Assembly (NCBI GenBank): GCA_049700195.1
Contig: JBNAVY010000007.1
Span: 10,841-74,840 of the forward strand
Direction of reading: 5' to 3'
Length of the DNA stretch: 64,000 nt
From: JBNAVY01 sp049700195
GTDB taxonomy: Bacteria > Bacillota > Thermoanaerobacteria > Thermoanaerobacterales > Thermoanaerobacteraceae
Below are positions 1 to 9,240 of the stretch, one piece after another. Within the stretch, counting starts at the first letter, position 1, and every line of letters starts with the position of its first letter. The notes under the pieces are model-generated. The model searched no databases, was not told where the DNA came from, and was given only the letters and a program-made list of their open reading frames with translations. A program made the position numbers and the translations under genes.

Positions 1-7
1 TGATATA

Positions 8-37
8 AAAAAACACAGGTATACCTGTGTTTTTTTA
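8..37. terminator. Palindromic terminator after the PIN/TRAM gene
   Basis: The palindrome ACACAGGTATACCTGTGT (13-30) is flanked by an A run on the left and a T run on the right, so it could terminate transcription in both directions. It overlaps the last codons of the minus-strand gene that ends at 35. Confidence 0.75.
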
Positions 38-1141
38 TATCGCTCTTTCTTGATCTGCCAGTTGTTTTGGCTTTGCAAAAATCATTCTGCCTGCAGCTGT
101 CTGTAAAACACTTGTTACTAATACTTCTATAGTATCACCTATAAATTTTTTGCCACCATCTACAACTATCATTGTTCCATCATCTAAATATGCTATACCC
201 TGACCCGATTCCTTGCCATCTTTTATAACTTGTATAACCATTTCTTCACCAGGTAGAACAACAGGTTTTACTGCATTAGAAAGTTCATTAATATTAAGAA
301 CAGGCACCCTTTGAAATTCAGCAACTTTATTTAAATTATAATCATTCGTTATTACTTTTCCTTTCATTATTTGAGCTAATCTCAATAATTTTGTATCCAC
401 TTCTGTAGCATCTACATCTTTATCAACAATCTCAACTTTTATATCTAATTCGTTTTGTATTTTATTAAGAATGTCAAGACCTCTTCTGCCCCTATTACGC
501 TTTAAAGAATCTGATGAATCTGCTATATGTCTCAGTTCTTCCAGAACAAAACCAGGAATAACAAGTGGTCCTTCAACAAAGCCTGTTTTACAAATATCAA
601 AAATTCTTCCATCTATAATTACACTTGTATCAAGTATTTTAGGAATGCCTTGACCTTCATTCTTGGAATTTTTCTGTGGATTAATTTTCTTAACAAAGGA
701 AAATAAATTTAAAAATTCGTCCTTCTTTTTTAGTGAAAGTTTAATTCCTAAATACCCTAAAAATATACTTAATAATATAGGTACCACTTTGCCTACTATA
801 TAAATATTATAAATAGGTGCACTTATAAGATTTGCTAATAAAAGACCTATAATAAGCCCAAATGCTCCAATCATAACATCATAAACAGGTATATTCTGAA
901 ATGCCGATTCGAGCAATATCTCAAAATCTTTTCCCCACTTAATAAATTTAGGAGAAAGAATGAAAAATATAATTCCACATATTAATGTTCCAAAAATATA
1001 AATTCCAAGTAAAGTCACATTATTTAAACTGATATTCAGGATTTGTTGAATTTTAATAAGATTTATTGCAATGTGCGCTATTTCATAACCAGTTGCCAGT
1101 CCTATCAACGTTATAAAAATTCTGATAATTTTTAAAAACAC
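35..1141 (-). CDS. PIN/TRAM domain membrane protein (YacL family)
   Basis: An N-terminal block of about four membrane helices (roughly residues 1-140) is followed by a PIN nuclease-like domain (beginning near ILDTSVIIDGR, with the Asp of LDTS as a metal-ligand candidate) and a C-terminal TRAM RNA-binding domain of about 60 residues. This order is typical of the YacL family, usually found near radA or disA in Firmicutes; its precise role is not established. The frame can be read from a GTG at 1153, but that GTG lies inside the Shine-Dalgarno GGAGGTG and has no spacing. The in-frame GTG at 1141 is 11 nt from GGAGG and is preferred. disA, the usual neighbour, is absent here. Confidence 0.85.
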   Translation of the reverse strand: MFLKIIRIFITLIGLATGYEIAHIAINLIKIQQILNISLNNVTLLGIYIFGTLICGIIFFILSPKFIKWGKDFEILLESAFQNIPVYDVMIGAFGLIIGLLLANLISAPIYNIYIVGKVVPILLSIFLGYLGIKLSLKKKDEFLNLFSFVKKINPQKNSKNEGQGIPKILDTSVIIDGRIFDICKTGFVEGPLVIPGFVLEELRHIADSSDSLKRNRGRRGLDILNKIQNELDIKVEIVDKDVDATEVDTKLLRLAQIMKGKVITNDYNLNKVAEFQRVPVLNINELSNAVKPVVLPGEEMVIQVIKDGKESGQGIAYLDDGTMIVVDGGKKFIGDTIEVLVTSVLQTAAGRMIFAKPKQLADQERAI

Positions 1142-1258
1142 TATTTTAGTCACCTCCTTTTAATCTATTATTAACAAAATAATCTATAATTATAAGTTTA
1201 TGTGGGGAAATTTTTTAACATATGAAAAATTTGCAATGTATATCACCTATTTAATTTA

Positions 1259-1288
1259 AGTATACTACTTATATAAGATAATTGTCAA
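1259..1288 (-). promoter_or_regulatory. Sigma-A promoter for the PIN/TRAM gene
   Basis: On the minus strand TTGACA (1288-1283) and TATACT (1264-1259) are separated by 18 nt. The site lies about 105 nt upstream of the proposed start, leaving an untranslated leader in which I see no strong hairpin. Confidence 0.6.
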
Positions 1289-1349
1289 TTTGGATTGTGA
1301 TTAATCTTACATTAATGTTATATGTTGTATGACTGGGCTAATGAAAATA

Positions 1350-1378
1350 TTGACATTACATAGGTTAGAGTCTATAAT
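1350..1378 (+). promoter_or_regulatory. Perfect consensus sigma-A promoter
   Basis: TTGACA (1350-1355) and TATAAT (1373-1378) are separated by exactly 17 nt, 43 nt upstream of the ATG at 1421. Both hexamers match the vegetative consensus fully, which predicts strong housekeeping expression of the 131-residue protein that follows. Confidence 0.85.
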
Positions 1379-1420
1379 AAAATTATAGTAAAAATAACTG
1401 TACGGGAGTGGACTTATATC

Positions 1421-1816
1421 ATGAAAGATATTATAGTAGATGATCTTCAGAATACTGTTGATGAATACCTTTTACGTCATAAAAGCGTCTTAGATATAAT
1501 GACAAAAATCCAGGAAAGCAGTGCTCGTATAAACCGTGCTGTGGCAAAATCTGTTACTGAATGCGGATGTATAAGAATTGATGCCACAAGGCAAGAAACC
1601 CCTCCTGACGCAACAATAGAAGATGCGCTTAAGTCTTTTAAAACTCATGTAGAAGGACATCTGTGTGATAATTGTAAAGAGGTTTTGGAATCGGAAATTG
1701 GAAATAATATTTTTTATGTTATTGCACTTTGTAATGTTTTAGGTCTTAATTTTTATGACATACTGCTAAAAAAGAATAAAGAGTTGCATACATTAGGTAT
1801 TTTTAATATGCTGTAA
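1421..1816 (+). CDS. Conserved clostridial protein, Cys-containing, function unknown
   Basis: This 131-residue protein starts with a helix-rich stretch (MKDIIVDDLQNTVDEYLLRH), has a CGC motif near residue 48 and an HLCDNC motif near residue 80, and ends in a hydrophobic, helical segment. The three to four cysteines plus His could bind a metal. I recall similar clostridial proteins, possibly filed as DUF1573, but I cannot confirm that assignment and give no function. The start is supported by GGGAGTGG upstream and by the perfect promoter at 1350-1378. It is a single-gene unit convergent with radA, and its stop codon lies within the shared terminator. Confidence 0.8.
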   Translation: MKDIIVDDLQNTVDEYLLRHKSVLDIMTKIQESSARINRAVAKSVTECGCIRIDATRQETPPDATIEDALKSFKTHVEGHLCDNCKEVLESEIGNNIFYVIALCNVLGLNFYDILLKKNKELHTLGIFNML

Positions 1817-1850
1817 AAAATAGCTCTGTTACCAGAGCTATTTTTTACAG
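1811..1850. terminator. Shared bidirectional terminator with 18-bp arms
   Basis: Arms 1811-1828 and 1833-1850 are perfect reverse complements around a TTAC loop, with A and T runs that act as U-tracts in either direction. The stop codons of both convergent genes (1814-1816 plus strand, 1840-1838 minus strand) lie inside the arms. Confidence 0.9.
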
Positions 1851-3202
1851 CTTTTTATAAAAGTCATAATTTCATATATATCTTTTACTTTTAATATTTC
1901 AATATTTTCATATTCTTTTAATTTATCTGTTCTCATAAAAGGTACAAAAACTTTCGAAAAACCCATTTTTTTTGCTTCAAATATTCTTCTTTCAATATTG
2001 CCAACTCCTCTTATCTCACCAGTAAGACCAACCTCACCAATAAAACATACATCATAGGGAATAGAAATATTATAATAACCAGATATGGCCGAAGCTATAA
2101 CTCCAAGATCTGCAGCTGGTTCTTGTACTCTCATACCACCAACAACATTTATATAAGCATCTTGCTGCGAAAGATTTATTTTTAACTTTTTTTCAATAAC
2201 AGCCAGCAGAAGAACAAATCTGTTATAATCAATCCCCGTAGCCATTCTCCTTGGAACACCGAAATTCGTATTGCATATTAAAGATTGTACTTCCATCAAA
2301 ATAGGCCTTGTACCCTCCATGCAGCATATAACGGCAGTACCAGAAGCCTCCTGAGGTCTATCTGAAAGAATAAACTCAGAAGGATTGCGTATTTCTTTTA
2401 GTCCATCTTCTATCATATCAAAAACACCTATTTCATTTGTTGAACCAAATCTATTTTTAACAGCTCTTAAAATTCTAAAAGATTGGCTTCGGTCACCTTC
2501 AAAATACAAAACAGCATCAACCATATGTTCTAAAATCTTCGGACCAGCTATTGCTCCTTCTTTTGTAACATGTCCGATAATAAATACAGTTACTCCATTT
2601 TGTTTGCTGATTTTCATAAGATGTTGAGTAACTTGCCTTACCTGAGAAACACTTCCTGGTATAGTTGCACTTTCTTCTGTAAACATTGTCTGTATTGAAT
2701 CAATTATTATAAAACCAGGTTTAATATCTTCTATATGACTTTCTATATTCTCTATATTAGTTTCAGACAATAAAAAAATATTTTGATTTTCCTTAATTAT
2801 TCTGTCAGCTCTAAGTTTAATCTGACGTAAAGATTCTTCACCAGAAACATAAAGTACTTTAGTAAAACCAGCCATTACGCTAGATACTTGCAGTAATAAA
2901 GTTGATTTGCCTATACCCGGGTCTCCACCAACTAAAACAAGAGAACCTTTTACAATACCACCGCCTAGAACCCTGTCAAACTCCTCAATACCTGTTTTTA
3001 CTCTATCTTCATCTTTGCCAGTAATATCTTTTAAAAGCTGTGCTTTTGAGCTTAATTTCCTTTCATATATAATCTTATTGACATCTATTATTTCTTCTTC
3101 ATCAAAAGAATTCCAGGATTCACAATTAGGACATTTACCAAGCCATTTAGTGCTTTCAAAACCACATTCCCTACATACAAATTTTGTCTTAGCTTTTGCC
3201 AT
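1838..3202 (-). CDS. radA: DNA repair protein RadA (Sms)
   Basis: RadA is a RecA-like ATPase that promotes branch migration of recombination intermediates. The 454 residues show, in order, a four-Cys zinc finger (C10, C13, C24, C27), a Walker A motif GGDPGIGKS (93-101), the RadA signature KNRFG (249-253) and a C-terminal Lon-protease-like domain. Length and all motifs are normal for the family. In many Firmicutes radA follows clpC directly; here mntR, mntH and an N gap lie between the two. The start ATG has a weak ribosome binding site (GGTGAATAAC). Confidence 0.97.
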   Translation of the reverse strand: MAKAKTKFVCRECGFESTKWLGKCPNCESWNSFDEEEIIDVNKIIYERKLSSKAQLLKDITGKDEDRVKTGIEEFDRVLGGGIVKGSLVLVGGDPGIGKSTLLLQVSSVMAGFTKVLYVSGEESLRQIKLRADRIIKENQNIFLLSETNIENIESHIEDIKPGFIIIDSIQTMFTEESATIPGSVSQVRQVTQHLMKISKQNGVTVFIIGHVTKEGAIAGPKILEHMVDAVLYFEGDRSQSFRILRAVKNRFGSTNEIGVFDMIEDGLKEIRNPSEFILSDRPQEASGTAVICCMEGTRPILMEVQSLICNTNFGVPRRMATGIDYNRFVLLLAVIEKKLKINLSQQDAYINVVGGMRVQEPAADLGVIASAISGYYNISIPYDVCFIGEVGLTGEIRGVGNIERRIFEAKKMGFSKVFVPFMRTDKLKEYENIEILKVKDIYEIMTFIKSCKK

Positions 3203-3258
3203 TTGTTATTCACCATCTTCTCATAAAATATAATCTATAAAAATTATACCATAAATTC

Positions 3259-4548
3259 TCAAGCCAGACCTATAAAAGTAAAATATACTAAAAAGCCATT
3301 TAAAATTATTATAACACTTGCAATTATCCAGCCAAATATTTTAATCAAAAAGTTATTAACAAAAACCCCCATTAATTTTTTATTACTCGTTATTAATAAC
3401 ATAGGAATTATAGCCAATGGTAATTCAAAACTCAAGACAACCTGGCTAAAAATCAAGGTTTTCATAGGGTTTATACCTAACGTAATAATTAACATAGCCG
3501 GCAACATTGTAATAAGCCTTCTTACATTTAATGGGATATTTAACCCTACAAAACCCTTCATAATAGTTTGACCTGCTAAAGTACCTACAGCAGATGAAGA
3601 AAGTCCAGATGCTAAAAGTGCTATTCCGAAGGCTCCACTTGAAAGAGTACCTAAAAGGGGTTCTAAAGTTTTATGTGCTTCTTCAATAGAATCAACAACA
3701 ATACCATTTTTAAAAAACACTGCAGCAGAAACTATAAGCATTGCAGCATTTATAATAAATGCTATGTTCATCGCAACTACTATGTCGATCTTTTCCATTT
3801 TAAAATGATGTTTTTTTTCTCTTACATCTAAACCATTATTTCTCTCTTGAACAAGCTGTGAATGAAGATAAATAACATGAGGCATAACTGTAGCTCCTAA
3901 TATACCAACTATTATAAAAAGTGCATAACTGTCTGGTATTGATGGAATTAAAGTACCCATAGCAACTTTACTCCAATCAGGTTTTGCAAGAAAAAGTTCA
4001 ATAGAATAAGCTATACTTATTATAAAGACAAGTAGAAATATTGTAAGTTCCACCACCTTCTGCCCATATTTTTCAAGATAAACAATTAAAAAAGTTATTA
4101 AACCTGTTAAATAGCCTGCATATATAAGAGGCATATTAAACAAAAGATAAAAACCCAAAGTACCTCCTAAAAACTCTGCCATATCTGTAGCCATTGCTGC
4201 TAATTCAGCAAATATCCACAAAATCCAGTTAGTCCTTTTTTTAAAAATCAACCCACACATTTCGGGAAGATTGTGTCCAGTTGCAATACCTAATTTTGCA
4301 GACATTATTTGCAAAAATATTGCTATTATATTACTCCAAAAAATAACCCATACTAATTTATAATTATATATTGATCCTCCGGTAATATTTGTAGCAAAAT
4401 TTCCAGGATCAATATATGCAACACTAATAATAAATGCAGGTCCTAAATATTTTATAAGATTTTTAAGTTTTGTAAAAATATTCTGTTTTTGAATATACTT
4501 TTTCTTAAATATAACATTATTATCATATAATTTTGCTTCCTTATCCAT
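3259..4548 (-). CDS. mntH: Nramp-family manganese/divalent metal transporter
   Basis: This is a proton-coupled importer for Mn2+ and related divalent metals. The 429 residues form about eleven membrane helices and contain the two metal-site motifs of the Nramp family: DPGN (47-50, helix 1) and MPH (222-224, helix 6). The gene follows mntR on the same strand with a 93-nt spacer that carries a 14-bp palindrome likely to be a metalloregulator operator. It is the second gene of a two-gene manganese unit. Confidence 0.95.
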   Translation of the reverse strand: MDKEAKLYDNNVIFKKKYIQKQNIFTKLKNLIKYLGPAFIISVAYIDPGNFATNITGGSIYNYKLVWVIFWSNIIAIFLQIMSAKLGIATGHNLPEMCGLIFKKRTNWILWIFAELAAMATDMAEFLGGTLGFYLLFNMPLIYAGYLTGLITFLIVYLEKYGQKVVELTIFLLVFIISIAYSIELFLAKPDWSKVAMGTLIPSIPDSYALFIIVGILGATVMPHVIYLHSQLVQERNNGLDVREKKHHFKMEKIDIVVAMNIAFIINAAMLIVSAAVFFKNGIVVDSIEEAHKTLEPLLGTLSSGAFGIALLASGLSSSAVGTLAGQTIMKGFVGLNIPLNVRRLITMLPAMLIITLGINPMKTLIFSQVVLSFELPLAIIPMLLITSNKKLMGVFVNNFLIKIFGWIIASVIIILNGFLVYFTFIGLA

Positions 4549-4572
4549 TATTACACCCCATAATTTAATATT

Positions 4573-4586
4573 TTAGCCGCGGCTAA
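4573..4586 (-). promoter_or_regulatory. Candidate MntR operator upstream of mntH
   Basis: TTAGCCGCGGCTAA is a perfect 14-bp palindrome, GC-rich within a very AT-rich spacer, 25 nt upstream of the mntH start codon. It lies between a DtxR/MntR-type gene and its probable target. That MntR binds it is inference. Confidence 0.55.
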
Positions 4587-4641
4587 TTATTACCTTATTT
4601 AAATTATGAGATAGATAATTTTTGTGTTACAAAAATATAGC

Positions 4642-5121
4642 TTAAAATCTATGACTACTAATAAAATCAATGTATAACTTTTTAAAACAAGGATTCTCAG
4701 CAAGAAAAAGGTTAAATAAATTAAAGATTTCTAATGTTTTAATTGAGATCACATGTTCAATTAATTCAGTTTCAATAAGAATATTATCTTTTACACCAAT
4801 ATTAATTAAAAATTTTTCAATCACATTATGTCTTTCAAGCAAAAAGCGTCCTATTTCCTTACCTTTTTCTGTGAGTTGAATTTCTCCATATTTTTCATAT
4901 TTTAAAAGACCTGATTCTTTTAGTTTTTGAACCATCCTTGTTGCAGAAGGTGCTTTTACATTTAATAATTTTGATAATGAATTAATTTTTACACTATTTT
5001 CATTAATGCTATTCCTATAAATCATCTCTAAATAGTCTTCCATTGAAGGAGTCAATAATTTTTTATCATGTTCTAATAATTCATATCCTCTTACAGTATA
5101 AAATCCATAGTAATCTTCCAT
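4642..5121 (-). CDS. mntR: DtxR/MntR-family metal-dependent regulator
   Basis: The protein (159 residues) has an N-terminal winged helix (LTPSMEDYLEMIYR...) and a metal-binding dimerization domain. The Mn2+ ligand pattern of MntR is visible: D29xxE32, a His in ERHNVIEKFL, and the ExxEH motif in TELIEHV. It carries about 20 residues before the usual N-terminus of the family. It is probably the Mn-responsive repressor of mntH and perhaps of itself. The gene sits next to the assembly gap, so its upstream context is uncertain. Confidence 0.88.
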   Translation of the reverse strand: MEDYYGFYTVRGYELLEHDKKLLTPSMEDYLEMIYRNSINENSVKINSLSKLLNVKAPSATRMVQKLKESGLLKYEKYGEIQLTEKGKEIGRFLLERHNVIEKFLINIGVKDNILIETELIEHVISIKTLEIFNLFNLFLAENPCFKKLYIDFISSHRF

Positions 5122-5182
5122 TTAATCACTACCTTTATTTTCTTTTTAATTATATTTAATAAAATATTCATCAAATTATACC

Positions 5183-5192
5183 NNNNNNNNNN
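5183..5192. other. Assembly gap (ten Ns)
   Basis: Ten consecutive N characters interrupt the spacer between mntR and the clpC terminator. The run length looks like a scaffold placeholder rather than a measured distance, so adjacency of the two sides is not proven. Confidence 0.98.
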
Positions 5193-5195
5193 CCT

Positions 5196-5238
5196 AAAAG
5201 ACCAGCAATGAGTTCAGTGAACTCATTGCTGGTCTTTT
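5196..5238 (-). terminator. Terminator of the ctsR-clpC operon
   Basis: Perfect 21-nt arms (5196-5216 and 5218-5238) form a long hairpin just downstream of the clpC stop codon, ending in a short T run on the minus strand. Confidence 0.85.
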
Positions 5239-5244
5239 TACATT

Positions 5245-7677
5245 TTATTTCTTAGCAAAATCAAACTTATTGTCTTTTATGCTTACTAAAAGTTCATCTC
5301 CAGGCTTAATTTCTCCTTTTAACATAAGCTCGGAAAGTTGGTTTTCGACTATTTTTTGTATAGCTCTCCTTAAAGGTCTTGCTCCATAACTTACATCATA
5401 TCCTTCTTTTAACAGTTCATCTTTAGCTTCTTCAGTAAATTCAAGTTTTATATTATTTTCTTTAAGCCTTTTATTTAGCTCATCAATCATAATATCTGTA
5501 ATCCTTCTTATATCTTCTTTTGACAGTTGATGGAAAACTATTATATCATCTACCCTATTTAAAAATTCAGGTCTGAATGATTTTTTAAGTTCTTCCATAA
5601 GGGAATCTTTCATTTTATCATAAGAATTTTTATCTTCTTCTGTAATCGGCATAAAGCCAAGTATAGATTGCTTTTTCAGAACATTAGCACCTACGTTTGA
5701 TGTCATTATGATAACCGTATTTTTAAAATCAACAGTTCTTCCTTTTGAATCTGTTAATCTTCCATCTTCAAGTATTTGTAAAAGTATATTAAATACATCT
5801 GGATGTGCCTTTTCAATTTCATCAAAAAGTACAACAGAATAAGGTTTCCTCCTTACTTTTTCTGTGAGCTGACCTCCCTCTTCAAATCCTACATATCCTG
5901 GGGGTGAACCTACAAGTCTTGAAACAGTGTGTTTCTCCATATATTCTGACATATCAAATCTTATCATGGCATTTTCATCACCAAATAATGCCTCGGCCAA
6001 TGCCTTTGTAAGCTCAGTTTTCCCAACACCTGTAGGACCTAAAAAAATAAATGAACCTATCGGTCTTTTTGGATCTTTAAGACCTACTCTTGCTCTTCTT
6101 ATAGCTTTAGAAACTGAAGCTACAGCTTCGTCTTGCCCAATAACTCTTTTGTGGAGAACTTCTTCCAGTTGTAATAATCTTTCTGACTCTTCTTGAGCCA
6201 ACTTTTTAACAGGAATACCTGTCCATAAAGATACTATCTGCGCAATTTCTTCTGAACCAACACTTTTTTCACTTGATAATGAGTTTTGCTGCCATTTAGA
6301 TTTCAAATTTTCAAGTTCTTCTCTTAACTTTTGTTCATCATCTCTTATTTTCGCAGCCTTCTCATATTCTTGAGTCCTAATTGCTTCTTCTTTTTCTTTT
6401 GTTAAATCTTCAATTCTGTCCTCCAGTTCTTTTATTTCAGGTGGAGCAGTAACTGTCTTTAAACGTACTCTTGATGCAGCTTCATCAATTAAATCAATAG
6501 CTTTGTCAGGCAAATATCTGTCAGAAATATACCTATGTGAAAGCTTTGCTGCAGCATCAATTGCTTCATCAGTGATTTTAACTCTATGATGGGCTTCATA
6601 TTTATCTCTTAATCCTTTTAAAATTTCAATAGTTTCTTCAACTGTTGGTTCATCAACTACAATTGGCTGAAATCTTCTCTCTAAAGCAGCATCCTTCTCA
6701 ATATATTTTCTGTATTCATCTAAAGTTGTCGCACCTATTACTTGTATTTCTCCTCTTGATAAGGCAGGCTTTAAAATATTTGAAGCATCTATTGCCCCTT
6801 CTGCAGCTCCTGCTCCAATTAAAGTATGCATTTCATCAATAAAAAGTATTACATTTCCTGCTTTTATAACTTCACTTAAAACATTTTTTAATCTATCTTC
6901 AAATTCACCTCTGTATTTTGTACCAGCTACCATTGAAGCCATATCTAAAGTTACTACCCTTTTATCTTTTAATATTTCTGGAATAGCTCCATCTGCAATT
7001 TTAATTGCAAGCCCTTCGGCAACAGCTGTTTTACCTACTCCAGGCTCACCTATCAATACAGGGTTGTTTTTAGTCCTTCTGCTTAATATTTGGATTACTC
7101 TTTCAATTTCTTTTTCTCTTCCAATTACAGGATCTAATTTACCCTCTCTTGCATAATCAGTAAGATCTCTTCCAAACTGATTTAATGTAGGAGTATTTGT
7201 ATTTTTAGACTTGGCAGCCTTACCCTGTCCCACTGCAGGTTCCTCACTTAACATTTTAACAATCTCTTCTTTCATTCTATTAAAATCTATACCCTGCTCC
7301 ATTAAAATCCTGACAGCTACGCCTTCTCCTTCTCTTATAAGACCTAATAAAATATGCTCCGTTCCAATATAACTTGTGTTAAATTTTCTTGCTTCAGTAA
7401 AACTTAATTCTAAAACTCGTTTAGCACGTGGAGTATATCCAACTACATCACCAGGAACATTACCCATACCTATTAGTTCTTGTACTTTTGCCCTTGTATT
7501 TTCATATGTTACTCCTAGTTTTTTAAGTGTTCTAGAAGCTACACCTTCTTCTTCTTTTAATAATCCAAGTAAAATGTGTTCAGTACCTACATAATTATGA
7601 TAAAAACTTCTTGCTTCTTCTTGTGCTAAATATAATGCTTTTTGTGCCCTTTCAGAAAATCTTCCAAACATCGCCAT
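5245..7677 (-). CDS. clpC: ATP-dependent Clp protease ATPase subunit ClpC
   Basis: ClpC is an AAA+ unfoldase that feeds ClpP and is the target of arginine phosphorylation. The 810 residues contain two N-terminal Clp repeats (1-145), a first AAA module with Walker A GEPGVGKT (210-217), a UVR-containing middle domain around 420-460 that binds adaptors, and a second AAA module with GPTGVGKT near 548, followed by the C-terminal D2-small domain. It is the last gene of ctsR-mcsA-mcsB-clpC, 12 nt after mcsB, with an AGGAGG ribosome binding site. Repression by CtsR is expected. Confidence 0.98.
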   Translation of the reverse strand: MAMFGRFSERAQKALYLAQEEARSFYHNYVGTEHILLGLLKEEEGVASRTLKKLGVTYENTRAKVQELIGMGNVPGDVVGYTPRAKRVLELSFTEARKFNTSYIGTEHILLGLIREGEGVAVRILMEQGIDFNRMKEEIVKMLSEEPAVGQGKAAKSKNTNTPTLNQFGRDLTDYAREGKLDPVIGREKEIERVIQILSRRTKNNPVLIGEPGVGKTAVAEGLAIKIADGAIPEILKDKRVVTLDMASMVAGTKYRGEFEDRLKNVLSEVIKAGNVILFIDEMHTLIGAGAAEGAIDASNILKPALSRGEIQVIGATTLDEYRKYIEKDAALERRFQPIVVDEPTVEETIEILKGLRDKYEAHHRVKITDEAIDAAAKLSHRYISDRYLPDKAIDLIDEAASRVRLKTVTAPPEIKELEDRIEDLTKEKEEAIRTQEYEKAAKIRDDEQKLREELENLKSKWQQNSLSSEKSVGSEEIAQIVSLWTGIPVKKLAQEESERLLQLEEVLHKRVIGQDEAVASVSKAIRRARVGLKDPKRPIGSFIFLGPTGVGKTELTKALAEALFGDENAMIRFDMSEYMEKHTVSRLVGSPPGYVGFEEGGQLTEKVRRKPYSVVLFDEIEKAHPDVFNILLQILEDGRLTDSKGRTVDFKNTVIIMTSNVGANVLKKQSILGFMPITEEDKNSYDKMKDSLMEELKKSFRPEFLNRVDDIIVFHQLSKEDIRRITDIMIDELNKRLKENNIKLEFTEEAKDELLKEGYDVSYGARPLRRAIQKIVENQLSELMLKGEIKPGDELLVSIKDNKFDFAKK

Positions 7678-7689
7678 TTTATTCGCCTC

Positions 7690-8700
7690 CTAATTCCCTT
7701 TTATTTGTTTTGTAACATATTCAGCTCGTTTAACATCTCTTACAAAAGGATCAAGCTGTTCTTTAAATATTTTTTGTAGATTCCCAGGTTGTATATTAGT
7801 TGTAATTTCATCAATTTTATTTATATCGACATTCAATATTCCTAACACACTGCCTAACCTTACGTCTGATATCAAACTCATATATTCTTTAGTTGTCATA
7901 ACTTTTGCATTTGATAAAAGTCCAAAAGCTCTTCCTACTCTATCTTCCAACTGTATTTTCTGTTTTTCATATAATTCACTTCTTGCTTTTCTTTCACTAG
8001 CAATAATCTGCTTTACTACACCTTCAATATTTTCTATTATCTCCTTTTCACTTTGTCCCAAAGTTATTTGATTAGAAAGCTGATAAATATCTCCTAATAC
8101 TTGAGAACCTTCACCATATAAGCCTCTTACAGCCATTCCAATTTTTGAAACAGAATTTAAAATATTATTAAGCTGACCTGTTATTGTCAGTGAAGGCAAA
8201 TGTACCATTACAGAAGCCCTCAACCCCGTACCTACGTTTGTTGGGCATGCAGTTAAATACCCTATTTTTTCATCAAAAGCATAATCTGTATTTTCCTCTA
8301 TTAAATCATCAATTCTATCTGCTATGTCCCAAGCATCATTTAATCTTAAACCTTTTAAAATACACTGTATCCTCACATGATCTTCTTCGTTAACCATTAT
8401 ACTTACACTATTATCATCTTTAATAAGAACATATCCATTCTTCGTATTTTGTGAGAGATCTGGACTTATCAGGTGCTTTTCTACCAAAGACTGACGCTCA
8501 ATAACATCTAATTTGCCTATATAATACTCTTTAAAATTTCCGGCTTTATCCGAATTATTCCCTATTAAAGTATTTTTAACTATATTTATTACTTTTAAAC
8601 TACTTTCATCATCTATTATAGAAGGAAACGGTATATCCTTTATATTTCTTGCTAACCTTATTCTGCTTGACATAACAACATCTGTATCATATTCAAACAT
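7690..8700 (-). CDS. mcsB: Protein-arginine kinase McsB
   Basis: McsB phosphorylates arginine residues and marks proteins for ClpCP; it also inactivates CtsR. The protein is homologous to phosphagen kinases, with the nucleotide-contacting SSRIRLARN motif near the N-terminus and the EEDHVRIQ and GLRASVMVHLP segments of the catalytic core. The frame also opens at a GTG (8709) that directly follows the mcsA stop, but GGTGG lies 5 nt before the ATG at 8700, so the ATG is preferred (336 residues). Confidence 0.97.
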   Translation of the reverse strand: MFEYDTDVVMSSRIRLARNIKDIPFPSIIDDESSLKVINIVKNTLIGNNSDKAGNFKEYYIGKLDVIERQSLVEKHLISPDLSQNTKNGYVLIKDDNSVSIMVNEEDHVRIQCILKGLRLNDAWDIADRIDDLIEENTDYAFDEKIGYLTACPTNVGTGLRASVMVHLPSLTITGQLNNILNSVSKIGMAVRGLYGEGSQVLGDIYQLSNQITLGQSEKEIIENIEGVVKQIIASERKARSELYEKQKIQLEDRVGRAFGLLSNAKVMTTKEYMSLISDVRLGSVLGILNVDINKIDEITTNIQPGNLQKIFKEQLDPFVRDVKRAEYVTKQIKGN

Positions 8701-8709
8701 GAAATCCAC

Positions 8710-9225
8710 CTACTTTCCAATTCCCTTTTCAATATCTTTGATTTTATCTCTTATCTCTGCTGCTCTTTCATATCTTTCTTCTTTTATTGCTTTTTCAAGT
8801 TCTTCTTTTAGTTCTTCTATTTCTTTTTTTACTCTTAAAGCTCCTCCTGCTTTTTTAGGAATTTTACCTCTATGCTCAAAGCTTCCATGTATTCTTCTCA
8901 TAAGAGGGTTTAGCTCCTCTTTAAAAGAATCATAACAATGGCTGCATCCTAATCTTCCTTTTTCTTTAAACTCTTCATAAGTCATCCCGCAATATTCACA
9001 TTTTAACTGTTCGTCTTCAACTTTTTTAATCCCTGGTAGAAAATCCATAAGTCCTGATAATAAATTCTGTACTGAAAAAGGAGCAAAAGTTGAAAAAACC
9101 TCACTTCCTAATATACCTTCTTCAGCAGCACACTGCTGGCATAAATTCATTTCTGTTTTTACACCATTAACTATCTGAGTATAATGCACTGTAGCTGGTC
9201 TTATTTTACACTTATCACACATCAT
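8710..9225 (-). CDS. mcsA: McsA, activator of protein-arginine kinase
   Basis: McsA is the zinc-binding activator of McsB. The 171 residues contain CxxC pairs typical of two zinc fingers (CDKC near residue 3, CQQC near 29, CEYC and CSHC near 90-115) and a C-terminal UVR motif (residues 135-170) that contacts ClpC or McsB. It lies directly between ctsR and mcsB, as in other Firmicutes. Confidence 0.96.
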   Translation of the reverse strand: MMCDKCKIRPATVHYTQIVNGVKTEMNLCQQCAAEEGILGSEVFSTFAPFSVQNLLSGLMDFLPGIKKVEDEQLKCEYCGMTYEEFKEKGRLGCSHCYDSFKEELNPLMRRIHGSFEHRGKIPKKAGGALRVKKEIEELKEELEKAIKEERYERAAEIRDKIKDIEKGIGK

Positions 9226-9240
9226 AATAATTAAACCTCC

